From CAZWVA01 sp964636885 (GTDB taxonomy: Bacteria; Desulfobacterota_D; UBA1144; Nemesobacterales; CSP1-2), in contig CAZWVA010000022.1 in assembly GCA_964636885.1 (NCBI GenBank), forward strand, positions 1 through 37,162: 37,162 bases of DNA. Reading direction: 5' to 3'. This document shows, one piece after another, positions 1 through 7,226 of this stretch. Within the stretch, counting starts at the first letter, position 1; each line of letters starts with the position of its first letter. Both the position numbers and the translations under genes were made by a program. The notes below the pieces were generated by a model. The model saw only the letters and a program-made list of their open reading frames with translations. It did not search any database and was not told the origin of the DNA.

Positions 1-494
1 CCTCTGCCCACTCCCCTCATAACGCTTAAGAAATCCCCAAACCCATCGACCGAGATAGAGACAGCGACATCAAAAGGGGATACGAGAAAGGCGCTTCCGA
101 GATGCGCCCTATGGTGCTCGACGTTTTGAACCCTAGCCTTGATGTCTGAGGCCGGAACCCCTAGGGCCTCGGCGATCCTCACCTTAACATCGTTTACCTT
201 TGCGACGTTCTGTAGTCTGTCCCTAAGGAATCCGAGCCTCGGTGCCTTAACAAGCACCCTTAGGACCTTCTTATGGAGATGGGCAGATGGGTTTCTTGAG
301 ATGGCGATATAGTCTATATCCCCAATACCTATACCGGAATACTCTAAGCACCATCTTATGGACTCCGTCGGGAGTCCGGCCCAGTGCTTTATCCTCCTTA
401 TCCTCTCCTCCTCAATGGCACAGACGAGGTCGCCGTCCGAAAGGAGACAGGCCGAGGAATCACCGTGGTAGGCATTTAGACCGAGTATGTACAA
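1..494 (-). CDS. NodU/CmcH-family carbamoyltransferase, N-terminal part (runs off the left edge)
   Basis: The protein is 164 codons long here and is cut by the window edge. It begins MYILGLNAYHGDSSACLL, the hallmark N-terminus of O-carbamoyltransferases of the NodU/CmcH family (usually about 550-600 aa). An EHHRAH motif at residues 126-131, matching the metal-binding histidines of the Kae1-like fold, and VDGFGD at 149-154 support this. Members transfer carbamoyl from carbamoyl phosphate, through carbamoyl-AMP, to a hydroxyl of a sugar or other acceptor. The start is TTG at 492-494, chosen because it gives the conserved N-terminus and has GGAGGG (503-508 on the plus strand as CCCTCC) just upstream. 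The ATG two codons earlier is out of frame and hits a stop. It starts 21 bp after larC, so it is probably in the lar operon, although the acceptor could equally be the glycan made by the neighbouring locus. Confidence 0.88.
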   Translation of the reverse strand, partial: MYILGLNAYHGDSSACLLSDGDLVCAIEEERIRRIKHWAGLPTESIRWCLEYSGIGIGDIDYIAISRNPSAHLHKKVLRVLVKAPRLGFLRDRLQNVAKVNDVKVRIAEALGVPASDIKARVQNVEHHRAHLGSAFLVSPFDVAVSISVDGFGDFLSVMRGVGR

Positions 495-515
495 AGAATC
501 ATCCCTCCTTACCTT

Positions 516-1715
516 TCATCGACTAGTATGGGATCTAAAGATCGGGAAGGGGCCGAGAGAGGCATCTATCTCACGGTAGACCTCTTTTAAAGAAATGCCT
601 TTCTCCTGGGCGATCCTTTTACAATCGTCGTATTCGGCCATCACGTTCACCGTCCTCCCATTCAACTTGGAGACCTTTACCCTTACCCTTCCATACACCG
701 TATCGATCTCCATTATTTCCCGAACGAGGACGCTCCTTCTCTCCTCCCGAACCCTGACCCCTATGGTCGTCGTCTCCCTGAATACGGTCTCGATTATCCT
801 GTCCTTATCCTCCGGGTTCGATAGCACGGTCAACTTAAAGGCGGGACGGTTCTTTTTCATCAGGACGTTCGTTATATAGACGTCGAGTGCACCTTTCTCG
901 AATAGCCTTTCCATAACACATTCAAAGAACTGTGGGCTCATATCGTCTACATTCGTTTCGATTATGGAAACGGCATCCTCTCTAACGCCCTCCTGTCCAC
1001 AGGGGGTACCGATAAAGACGCGTAATACATTGGGATGATCCAGGTCCCTCGCACCGGCCCCGTAGCCTATCCTTTCCGTTCTCATGAGGGGCATATGGCC
1101 GAATCCCTCGGCCAGGGAGGTTATGATGGCTGCCCCTGTAGGTGTCACGAGTTCCGCATCCCCCACGGTTGAGTATATGGGAACGCCCTTTAGTATCTCA
1201 GCCGTGGCCGGAGCCGGGATGGGGAACCTCCCGTGAGAGAACTCGACGAAACCGGAACCGACGTTTAGATAAGAGCAATAAACCCTTTCTATGCCTAGGA
1301 GTTTTAGACCGATAAGGGTGCCAACCACGTCGACTATGGTATCAATGGCACCGATCTCGTGGAAATGGACATCCGAGATGGGTAGATCGTGTACCCTTGC
1401 CTCCGCCTCTCCTATCCTTAGGAATATACCCTTCGCCTGGGCCTTAATCCACTCCTCCATCTTTGAACCGTCTATTATGGCGTTTAGGTCTGCAAGATTC
1501 CTATGCCTCACCTCGTCTCTGCTAACCACGTTAAACCTGGTTGCCGTAATACCACACTTTACCGACCTTACTGCGCCGATCTCGTAATCGCTCAGCCCCA
1601 GTTTATCCAGTTCTTCCCTGAGCTCACGGATATCAAGGCCGGCGTCAATCAACGACCCGATTATCATATCGCCGCTTATCCCGGAGAAACAATCGAAATA
1701 GGCTATCTTAGACAT
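516..1715 (-). CDS. larC: LarC, nickel insertase for the nickel-pincer nucleotide cofactor
   Basis: LarC (former DUF111) is the CTP-dependent cyclometallase that inserts nickel into the dithiolated pyridinium mononucleotide to finish the NPN cofactor. The 399 aa match the family length. Visible family signatures are FDCFSGISGDM at residues 7-17, HFHEIGAIDT at 117-126, PTGAAI at 192-197, ETNVDDMSP at 253-261 and KKNRPA at 287-292. The histidine-rich centre fits nickel handling. In Lactiplantibacillus plantarum larC is split into larC1/larC2 and needs a programmed frameshift; here it is one uninterrupted frame. It lies 6 bp after larB and 21 bp before the carbamoyltransferase, which indicates one transcript. 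Confidence 0.96.
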   Translation of the reverse strand: MSKIAYFDCFSGISGDMIIGSLIDAGLDIRELREELDKLGLSDYEIGAVRSVKCGITATRFNVVSRDEVRHRNLADLNAIIDGSKMEEWIKAQAKGIFLRIGEAEARVHDLPISDVHFHEIGAIDTIVDVVGTLIGLKLLGIERVYCSYLNVGSGFVEFSHGRFPIPAPATAEILKGVPIYSTVGDAELVTPTGAAIITSLAEGFGHMPLMRTERIGYGAGARDLDHPNVLRVFIGTPCGQEGVREDAVSIIETNVDDMSPQFFECVMERLFEKGALDVYITNVLMKKNRPAFKLTVLSNPEDKDRIIETVFRETTTIGVRVREERRSVLVREIMEIDTVYGRVRVKVSKLNGRTVNVMAEYDDCKRIAQEKGISLKEVYREIDASLGPFPIFRSHTSR

Positions 1716-1721
1716 CCGATA

Positions 1722-2471
1722 TCACCTATCTATCAGAGATGCGAAGTACCCCGCACCAAACCCGTTATCGATGTTAACGACCACGATCCCAGGGGCACAG
1801 GAATTTAGCATTGTGAGAAGGGGGCCGATCCCCTGAAAACTCGCGCCGTATCCAACAGAGGTTGGAACCGCTATCAGTGGCCTTCCAACCAGTCCCGAAA
1901 CGACGGAGGGTAGAACCCCGTCCATCCCCGCAACGACTATTAGGACATTTGCCCTCTTCAACCTCTCCCTATTCCCAAACAGCCTGTGGATTCCGGCCAC
2001 CCCGACATCGAAGAGCCTCTCGACCCTACTTCCCATGACCTCCGCCGTTACCGCCGCCTCCTCGGCCACAGGGATATCGGATGTTCCGGCACTTATAACG
2101 AGTATTCCCTTCCCCCTACCTTTCCTCCCCTCATAACTCCCGTTCCTAACGACGATCGTTTTCGATACCTCGTTGTATTCGGCGTTCCTTACCCTCTTCT
2201 TTACTAGTGTATAAACCCGCTTAGAGGCCCTGGTGGCCAGGACATCCCCCTTTTTAGACAGCCTCAGTATGATCTCGGCCGCCTCGCTCGGCTTCTTTCT
2301 CTCACAGTAGACCACCTCAGGAAACCCCTTCCTCAACGCCCTATGGTGGTCTATATTTGCAAACCCAAGATCCTCGTAGGGTAGGTTTTCCAACCTCCTT
2401 AATGCCCCTTCGAGGGAGGTCTTACCGTTCTTAACATCCGAAAGGATCTCTTTAATCTTTTCCCTGTACAT
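1722..2471 (-). CDS. larB: LarB, carboxylase/hydrolase for nickel-pincer cofactor synthesis
   Basis: LarB carboxylates nicotinic acid adenine dinucleotide at pyridinium C5 and cleaves the phosphoanhydride, giving pyridinium-3,5-biscarboxylic acid mononucleotide. The C-terminal half is related to the AIR carboxylase PurE. The 249 aa show LGFANIDHHR at residues 35-44, the PurE-like SAGTSD at 127-132, AGMDGVLPSVV at 181-191, PTSVGYGASFQG at 203-214, LNSCAPG at 222-228 and NIDNGFGAG at 233-241, all in family order. The ATG lies inside the end of larE (20-bp overlap) with no strong Shine-Dalgarno site, so translational coupling to larE is likely. Confidence 0.96.
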   Translation of the reverse strand: MYREKIKEILSDVKNGKTSLEGALRRLENLPYEDLGFANIDHHRALRKGFPEVVYCERKKPSEAAEIILRLSKKGDVLATRASKRVYTLVKKRVRNAEYNEVSKTIVVRNGSYEGRKGRGKGILVISAGTSDIPVAEEAAVTAEVMGSRVERLFDVGVAGIHRLFGNRERLKRANVLIVVAGMDGVLPSVVSGLVGRPLIAVPTSVGYGASFQGIGPLLTMLNSCAPGIVVVNIDNGFGAGYFASLIDR

Positions 2472-3261
2472 TTAAGGAATTGAGAGAGCCGCTCCTAAAT
2501 TGTGTGATTTCGATTTCGTTGAACCCGATCTTCTTAAACCCTTCAACTATTAGCCCAAGATTCTCGCCTATTATTCCGAGGTCTCCTGTATTGACCTCTA
2601 TCCTCGCCCTCCCCTCGAAGTGCCTGACCCGGAGCTCCCTGAGGCCGAGTTCCTTTAGTAGATTCTCCGACTCCTCTATCATGGCCAATTTCCTTAGCGT
2701 GATCTCACTCCCGTACGGGATCCTGGAAGAGAGGCATGGGCTTGCGGGCTTATCCCAAACCTCTAGGCCGAGACCCCTGGCCAGTGTCCTTATGTCGTTC
2801 TTTGTGAATCCCGCATCCCTTAAGGGACTTACGACACGATACTCCTCGGCGGCCTTTAGACCCGGTCTATAGTCCCCCAGGTCGTCCATGTTCGTGCCGT
2901 CTGCTACGAATCGGATCCCCTTCCTTCTGGCGATCTCGTATAGCTTTGAATACAGCTCGGCCTTACAGAAATAACAGCGGTTACGGGGATTTCTCACGTA
3001 ATCCCCGTTTCTCGTCTCATCCGTCTTTATTACGAGATGCCTCACACCGATCCTGCGTGCTATCCTTCTTGCCTCCTCTAGTTCACGCCTCGGCAACGAA
3101 GGGGAGTCCGCGGTTACAGCCAAAACCCGGTTCCCCAGAACATCGTGGGCCACCTTAAGGAGAAGGGCACTATCGACCCCGCCCGAAAACGCTACTATCA
3201 GAGAATCCATTCTTCCTAAAAGGACCTTTAATCTACTGTGCTTCTCTTCCAGATCTCCCAT
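2452..3261 (-). CDS. larE: LarE, PP-loop sulfur transferase for nickel-pincer cofactor synthesis
   Basis: LarE adenylates each carboxylate of the LarB product and replaces it with a thiocarboxylate. The 269 aa contain the PP-loop SGGVDS at residues 26-31, a CYFC motif (C96, C99), and KPASPCLSSR with Cys176. Cys176 falls at exactly the position numbered in L. plantarum LarE for the cysteine that gives up its sulfur. The protein has only three cysteines in total, so a cluster-bearing, non-sacrificial mode (a [4Fe-4S] held by three Cys) is possible; this is inference. The upstream Shine-Dalgarno AAGGAGG (3274-3280) sits 12 nt before the ATG, longer than usual. It is the first gene of the larE-larB-larC-carbamoyltransferase run. 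Confidence 0.96.
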   Translation of the reverse strand: MGDLEEKHSRLKVLLGRMDSLIVAFSGGVDSALLLKVAHDVLGNRVLAVTADSPSLPRRELEEARRIARRIGVRHLVIKTDETRNGDYVRNPRNRCYFCKAELYSKLYEIARRKGIRFVADGTNMDDLGDYRPGLKAAEEYRVVSPLRDAGFTKNDIRTLARGLGLEVWDKPASPCLSSRIPYGSEITLRKLAMIEESENLLKELGLRELRVRHFEGRARIEVNTGDLGIIGENLGLIVEGFKKIGFNEIEITQFRSGSLNSLNVQGKD

Positions 3262-3338
3262 GTCTGGCGATGGCCTCCTTACGGAATACGAAAGCGAGAC
3301 CGGTTAAAGAGTATAGGATGTCAAAGGGAACCCATGGA
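3262..3338 (-). promoter_or_regulatory. Spacer before larE with strong Shine-Dalgarno and possible promoter
   Basis: This 77-bp gap separates the sugar transferase from larE. On the minus strand it holds AAGGAGG (3274-3280), a TATACT box (3310-3315) resembling a bacterial -10 element, and a perfect TTGACA (3319-3324). TTGACA and TATACT are only three bases apart, so they cannot work together as a standard sigma-70 pair. TATACT alone, with a poor -35, could start a transcript about 40-50 nt upstream of larE. No terminator hairpin is visible for the preceding gene. A separate larE promoter is therefore possible but not shown. Confidence 0.25.
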
Positions 3339-4184
3339 TTAAAACTTCCTTCCCCTGGATTCCCACTTGCCTCCAAGAGTTATCCAAAAGGAAAGGGCGA
3401 GGAATTTAACATCCAACCAGAGGCTCTGCCGCCTAACGTATATGAGGTCATATCTGAATTTCTGTTTCCTGGTGACGTCACGGGGGGCAAAGATCTGGGC
3501 GAGTCCGGTGAGTCCGGGTTTTACAGAATGCCTTTCCCAGTAGCCTGGTATCTTCTTAAGCGGTACCGGCACCGATGACCCATTGGATGAGTGTCCTTTC
3601 ACCTCTATCTCAGCGGGAAGGAGGGCACGGGGGCCCACCATGCTCATATCCCCTTTAAGAACGTTTAGGAGCTGGGGAATCTCGTCCATAGCCGTAGCTC
3701 TAAGCACCCTTCCTACCCCGGTTATCCTGTGGTCGTTTTCTTTGGCCTGGAGAGGACCGAAGCGAACGTCAGAGTCCGGGATCATGGTCCTGAATTTAAA
3801 GGTCTTAAAGAACCTGCCGTGTTTTCCTACGCGTTCCGAACAATAAAATATGGGCCCCCTATCCTCTATCCAGATGGCAATCGCTATGATGATCGAGATA
3901 GGAAGACAAACCACTATCCCCAAAGAGGATAGCACAATGTCGAGGATCCTTTTAAGGAGGTACTCTTCGCGCGTGCGCCCTTTCGGGTGCGTTTTCCCTA
4001 TACTATGCCAGCCGTTTGATCTGTGAATCTCCCCCTCGAGATACCTCAGCTTAAGAGGAAACCCCTTTATAGAGAGGGAGGGTTCTAACCTTCCATCCGA
4101 TTGACCACTAGAGCACGGGTGATGCAACCCTGTCTGACCGCTCTCATCTTCTGCTTCCAATCTCTCCCTCTCGTGGATATGCAT
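3339..4184 (-). CDS. Undecaprenyl-phosphate sugar-phosphate transferase (initiating PGT, bacterial sugar transferase family)
   Basis: Small monotopic phosphoglycosyl transferases move a sugar-1-phosphate from a nucleotide sugar to undecaprenyl phosphate, the first membrane step of O-antigen or capsule synthesis. The 281 aa show the family core: LLKRILDIVLSSLGI at residues 76-90 leading into a re-entrant hydrophobic helix (about 84-105), FKFRTM at 129-134, catalytic D167-E168 in AMDEIPQLLNVLKGDM, SMVGPRAL at 181-188 and KPGLTGLAQ at 222-230. The first 75 or so residues are hydrophilic and not part of the family core. The start is kept because AAGGAAGG lies 6-7 nt upstream of the ATG. It follows a 173-bp gap with possible regulatory sites and could be controlled apart from the rest of the glycan cluster. 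Confidence 0.93.
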   Translation of the reverse strand: MHIHERERLEAEDESGQTGLHHPCSSGQSDGRLEPSLSIKGFPLKLRYLEGEIHRSNGWHSIGKTHPKGRTREEYLLKRILDIVLSSLGIVVCLPISIIIAIAIWIEDRGPIFYCSERVGKHGRFFKTFKFRTMIPDSDVRFGPLQAKENDHRITGVGRVLRATAMDEIPQLLNVLKGDMSMVGPRALLPAEIEVKGHSSNGSSVPVPLKKIPGYWERHSVKPGLTGLAQIFAPRDVTRKQKFRYDLIYVRRQSLWLDVKFLALSFWITLGGKWESRGRKF

Positions 4185-4276
4185 ATTTGACCTTCCTTAG
4201 GCCCAAATGGATTGGGATTTTCACATCACATAAATATCAAATCGGCAAAATCAAATCAATAGTACTTTAGTAGGAC

Positions 4277-4294
4277 TTTAGTACTAGTACTAAA
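4277..4294. repeat. 18-bp perfect palindrome, candidate operator
   Basis: TTTAGTACTAGTACTAAA reads identically on both strands. The nine-base word ACTTTAGTA occurs twice in direct orientation (4264-4272 and 4275-4283), and the hexamer AGTACT occurs at 4261-4266, 4280-4285 and 4286-4291. Such a symmetric cluster just upstream of a gene is typical of a dimeric regulator's binding site, but the regulator is unknown. Confidence 0.5.
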
Positions 4295-4327
4295 ACTGGC
4301 CATCCTCCCCTAAGAGGAGCCGATATA

Positions 4328-4343
4328 CTCTCGATTCCGAGAG
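4328..4343. terminator. Short hairpin after the GT2 gene, possible weak terminator or attenuator
   Basis: CTCTCG and CGAGAG form a perfect six-base-pair stem around a four-base loop, starting about 15 bp beyond the stop codon of the GT2 gene at 4358. There is no U-tract after it in the minus-strand transcript, so intrinsic termination would be weak at best; mRNA end protection is an alternative. Confidence 0.2.
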
Positions 4344-4357
4344 AGATGAACGCGTAC

Positions 4358-5104
4358 TCATCTCATGAAGAACTGTGGTATCTTTAAGAGGTTTTTAAAA
4401 AAGAGCGTTATAATGGCACCGTTTAAACCGTTTATTCTCATTGCCCTATAATCCTCTACGGTCTTTCTTATCACGTTTCTTATGTTCCCGTTACTCACCC
4501 CACCTACCCTCATCTTAACCAATACCTCCGGTATATAATGCGTGGTTATCCTTTGCCTTCCCAGGAACCTGAGTACGAGTTCATAATCGGCGGCTATCCT
4601 TAGGCTCGTATTAAAGCACCCGTACCTCTCGTAGACCTCCCTTTTGACGAAGAAGGTAGGGTGTGGAGGCATCCAACCAAACCTGATTAAGCCCTCCCTG
4701 TATTTACCCGCCCTCCAGTATCTAATCACCCTACTGCCGTCCCTATTAACATAGACCAAGTCTCCATATACGCTCTCGACGCGGTGGCTCCTAAAGGCCT
4801 TGGCTACCCTTTCGATAACCCCTCGATCGGCGTAGAAGTCATCGGAATGGAGAAACCCTATTACGTCCCCCGTTGCCATACCTATACCCTTATTCATGGC
4901 GTCATAGATTCCACCGTCGGGCTCGCTTACGAGCCTGGAAATCCTATCCCCATACCCTCTTACAACCTCCAGGGTTCCGTCGGTAGAGCCGCCGTCAACT
5001 ACGATGTGTTCCAGATTCCCATAGCTCTGCTCTAGTACGCTTCTTATACAATCCCCTATATAGCCTCTGCTATTAAAAACGGCGGTTATTACGGAGATCC
5101 TCAT
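4358..5104 (-). CDS. Glycosyltransferase family 2 (WcaE/WcaA-like)
   Basis: This 248-aa cytosolic GT-A enzyme is expected to add one sugar to the lipid-linked glycan. DGGSTDGT at residues 37-44 binds the nucleotide, and HSDD at 86-89 carries the metal-binding Asp pair. PPHPTFF at 146-152 and ADYE at 172-175 (acceptor/catalytic region) are typical of the colanic-acid WcaE-like subgroup. The protein starts directly with the Rossmann strand MRISVITAVFNS, so the start is secure. It follows the sulfatase-like gene by 17 bp and is the last gene of the long glycan run before the AT-rich gap. Donor and acceptor cannot be read from the sequence. Confidence 0.92.
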   Translation of the reverse strand: MRISVITAVFNSRGYIGDCIRSVLEQSYGNLEHIVVDGGSTDGTLEVVRGYGDRISRLVSEPDGGIYDAMNKGIGMATGDVIGFLHSDDFYADRGVIERVAKAFRSHRVESVYGDLVYVNRDGSRVIRYWRAGKYREGLIRFGWMPPHPTFFVKREVYERYGCFNTSLRIAADYELVLRFLGRQRITTHYIPEVLVKMRVGGVSNGNIRNVIRKTVEDYRAMRINGLNGAIITLFFKNLLKIPQFFMR

Positions 5105-5121
5105 TGTAAGCCTACTTCAGG

Positions 5122-7200
5122 TTATCGTATGTACCCCAGGGCCTTTAGCTTTTCTGCCGTCTCCTCATCGAATCTCACCCTTTCTGTCTTTTTAACGTTA
5201 TAATGCTCCTTGAGTTTTTCGGCTATCTTTCTATCCTCCATCAATATGTCCCTCGCCATCCTGACCTTTTCAGGTAATAAATGTAGGATTGAAAAGAGTT
5301 CCCCGGGGTCGCGAGAGAGATCGTAGAGCTCTTCCCTACCCGTCACGATGGAGCGTATGTACTTAAACCCATCGAAGATGACCGATTCCATATCCTCACC
5401 GTATAGCAAGCCGGTACTCATTATCGGCCTCTCACCGAAACTAATGCGATCACCCTTAAGGAGAGGGGAGAGTGAACCTATACCTAGATAACCACGCTCG
5501 TAGTCTATTCCGCAGAGGTCTAATACAGTCGGCATTACACCCTGCGTTGTTACGCCTGTGTTTACCCTCCCACTTATCCCAAAAGACCGTGGTGGTTTTA
5601 TTATGAGTGGGACGCGGATAACCTCGTTATAGAGTGTACGTCCGTGATCAACGCCTCCGTGCTCCCAGAACTCCTCCCCGTGATCGCTTGTAAGGACGAT
5701 TAACGACCTATCGTAGAGACCAAGCGATTTCAGGGCACCGATAACCCTCCCGATGTTCTCATCCACATAACGAACCTCACCCCTGTATAGCCCCTTTACC
5801 CACTTTCTCAGCTCAAAAGGTGGGGAGAAACGACCGACCCCGCCTTCTGACAAAAGGGCAATCGTATCCGGCGGGGGGGTCTCCCTCGGAATATACTCGG
5901 CAGGAGGTGTATAGGGGCCGTGCGGGTCGTAGTAGTGTATCCAGAGGAAGAAATCCCTTTCACGGTTTGATCGAAGCCATCCTATAGCCAGTCTCGTCAA
6001 ATCGCCCGTTGAACCATAAGGCATAAATGGGTTAAAGAACCGCTTGGACAACAGTTTAAGTAGAAGAGGACCCATCGTACGCCCTATTGCACGTGGAAAG
6101 AAATCGTATTCGATAAAGCCTTGGGAGAGGTTGAATTCTGGAAGAAGAAGTGGGTTATACCCAATAGCTACGGTAAGGTAGCCGTCCCTAAGCATATACT
6201 CGGCTAGGGTTTTTAGGCTGTCAGGAAGCCTGGAAGTTGTCTTTGTCGTCACATGAACCAAAGGTGAAAGCCCCGTCATAATCGAGGAAACGGAGGGGAG
6301 GGTCCAAGATGAAGGTGAGAAGGCGTTTGTGAAGAGAACGCCGTCTCTGGCCAATAGGTCTATATTCGGGGTATGCACCTCGTTCTTTCCATCATACGAA
6401 GAGATGGCATCGGCTCTAAGGGTATCCACGGTTATAAGGACCACGCTCTTAATCCCGTGTTTCGTCTCATCCAAGCCCTTAAATTGGATTCGAGAACCTT
6501 TCGGGGCAACGAGGGTTAGAAGGGGGCCGAGGGCAACCGCGATCATGAAGGCCATAAGGAGCCTTATTACGGTGGTTCGATCCATGGAGTAGAACAGGAC
6601 TAGGGTAGAGAAAACCAGAGATATAAAACCGGTATTTAGGAGAAGCGACTCAACCGAGAAGAAGGATCGGATCCTGTAAACATAGAACCACACAAAGACC
6701 ATAGTTTCAGAAGCGAGAAACGGTAATGAAAGGGCAAATACGAGGATTCCATTCCTCAACCTTGAGCCGCGAATAAGGGATATGACAGGGTAACTCACTA
6801 TTGAGAATAAGAGGGATACAATGCCAAGCGTAAGTATGGGGACGGAGAGACGGATTAGATCGCCGGGCTGGAAGATGCCCGGCAATACCTTTATCAAACC
6901 TAATACGTAATAAGCCACAAGAAACAGGGTAAGTGAAAGGGCAAGTGATATTGGGTCTGGCCTTAGGAACCTCCAAAGAGACATGGCAACGAGGAAAAAG
7001 AGGATCGAATAGGCGAGGAAGAAAAAGACGATTGACACGACGAGTGGGGGAAAGACCGATAAAAAATCAGAGAGGCCGGAAGGCCGAGAGAAAACGCTTA
7101 TGGATATGTCGATAAAACCCATAGAGATGGCGAAAACGAGACCTATTATCGCAACCGCCCTTACACTGCACTTCATTTCATCGGATCTATTAGAGGTCAT
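5122..7200 (-). CDS. Membrane-anchored sulfatase-fold enzyme (alkaline phosphatase superfamily)
   Basis: The 692 aa split into an N-terminal membrane domain with about six or seven hydrophobic segments (residues 13-225) and an extracytoplasmic sulfatase domain from about 250. Metal-site motifs are LITVDTLRAD around 255-264 and SDHGEE at 505-510, with YDPHGPY at 424-430 and H514/H519 nearby. The nucleophile region reads WTLPSVSSIMTG, placing Thr300 where classical sulfatases have the Cys or Ser that becomes formylglycine, and the following Arg is absent. The enzyme is thus more likely a phospho-group transferase or hydrolase of the LtaS/EptA type than a true sulfatase; substrate unknown. Start supported by AGGGAG close upstream. 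It sits between the beta-helix gene (26 bp away) and a GT2, so it probably decorates the glycan. Confidence 0.88.
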   Translation of the reverse strand: MTSNRSDEMKCSVRAVAIIGLVFAISMGFIDISISVFSRPSGLSDFLSVFPPLVVSIVFFFLAYSILFFLVAMSLWRFLRPDPISLALSLTLFLVAYYVLGLIKVLPGIFQPGDLIRLSVPILTLGIVSLLFSIVSYPVISLIRGSRLRNGILVFALSLPFLASETMVFVWFYVYRIRSFFSVESLLLNTGFISLVFSTLVLFYSMDRTTVIRLLMAFMIAVALGPLLTLVAPKGSRIQFKGLDETKHGIKSVVLITVDTLRADAISSYDGKNEVHTPNIDLLARDGVLFTNAFSPSSWTLPSVSSIMTGLSPLVHVTTKTTSRLPDSLKTLAEYMLRDGYLTVAIGYNPLLLPEFNLSQGFIEYDFFPRAIGRTMGPLLLKLLSKRFFNPFMPYGSTGDLTRLAIGWLRSNRERDFFLWIHYYDPHGPYTPPAEYIPRETPPPDTIALLSEGGVGRFSPPFELRKWVKGLYRGEVRYVDENIGRVIGALKSLGLYDRSLIVLTSDHGEEFWEHGGVDHGRTLYNEVIRVPLIIKPPRSFGISGRVNTGVTTQGVMPTVLDLCGIDYERGYLGIGSLSPLLKGDRISFGERPIMSTGLLYGEDMESVIFDGFKYIRSIVTGREELYDLSRDPGELFSILHLLPEKVRMARDILMEDRKIAEKLKEHYNVKKTERVRFDEETAEKLKALGYIR

Positions 7201-7226
7201 TTGGCTCCCTTTTAACCTCCCCTACA

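Larger units (their letters stand above)
4185..4357. promoter_or_regulatory. AT-rich intergenic region before the initiating sugar transferase
   Basis: This is the longest non-coding gap in the window and is clearly richer in A and T than its flanks. It contains three AGTACT sites, an 18-bp perfect palindrome (4277-4294) and a short perfect hairpin (4328-4343). On the minus strand TTGATT is followed after 17 nt by TATTTA, a weak sigma-70-like arrangement downstream of the palindrome. A purine-rich AAGGAAGG Shine-Dalgarno ends the region. The layout fits a regulated promoter for the sugar transferase, but no element has been demonstrated. Confidence 0.35.

Noticed and set aside
516..1715. Programmed frameshift in larC as in L. 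plantarum
   Set aside because: The reading frame is continuous from the first to the last conserved motif, so no frameshift is needed.
3310..3324. TTGACA and TATACT as a sigma-70 promoter for larE
   Set aside because: They are only three bases apart, not about 17, so they cannot form one promoter; only a weaker TATACT-based start was kept as a possibility.
4261..4297. CRISPR-like or mobile-element repeats
   Set aside because: The repeats are only 6-9 bases, unspaced and confined to one gap; there are no cas genes, transposase or target-site duplications.
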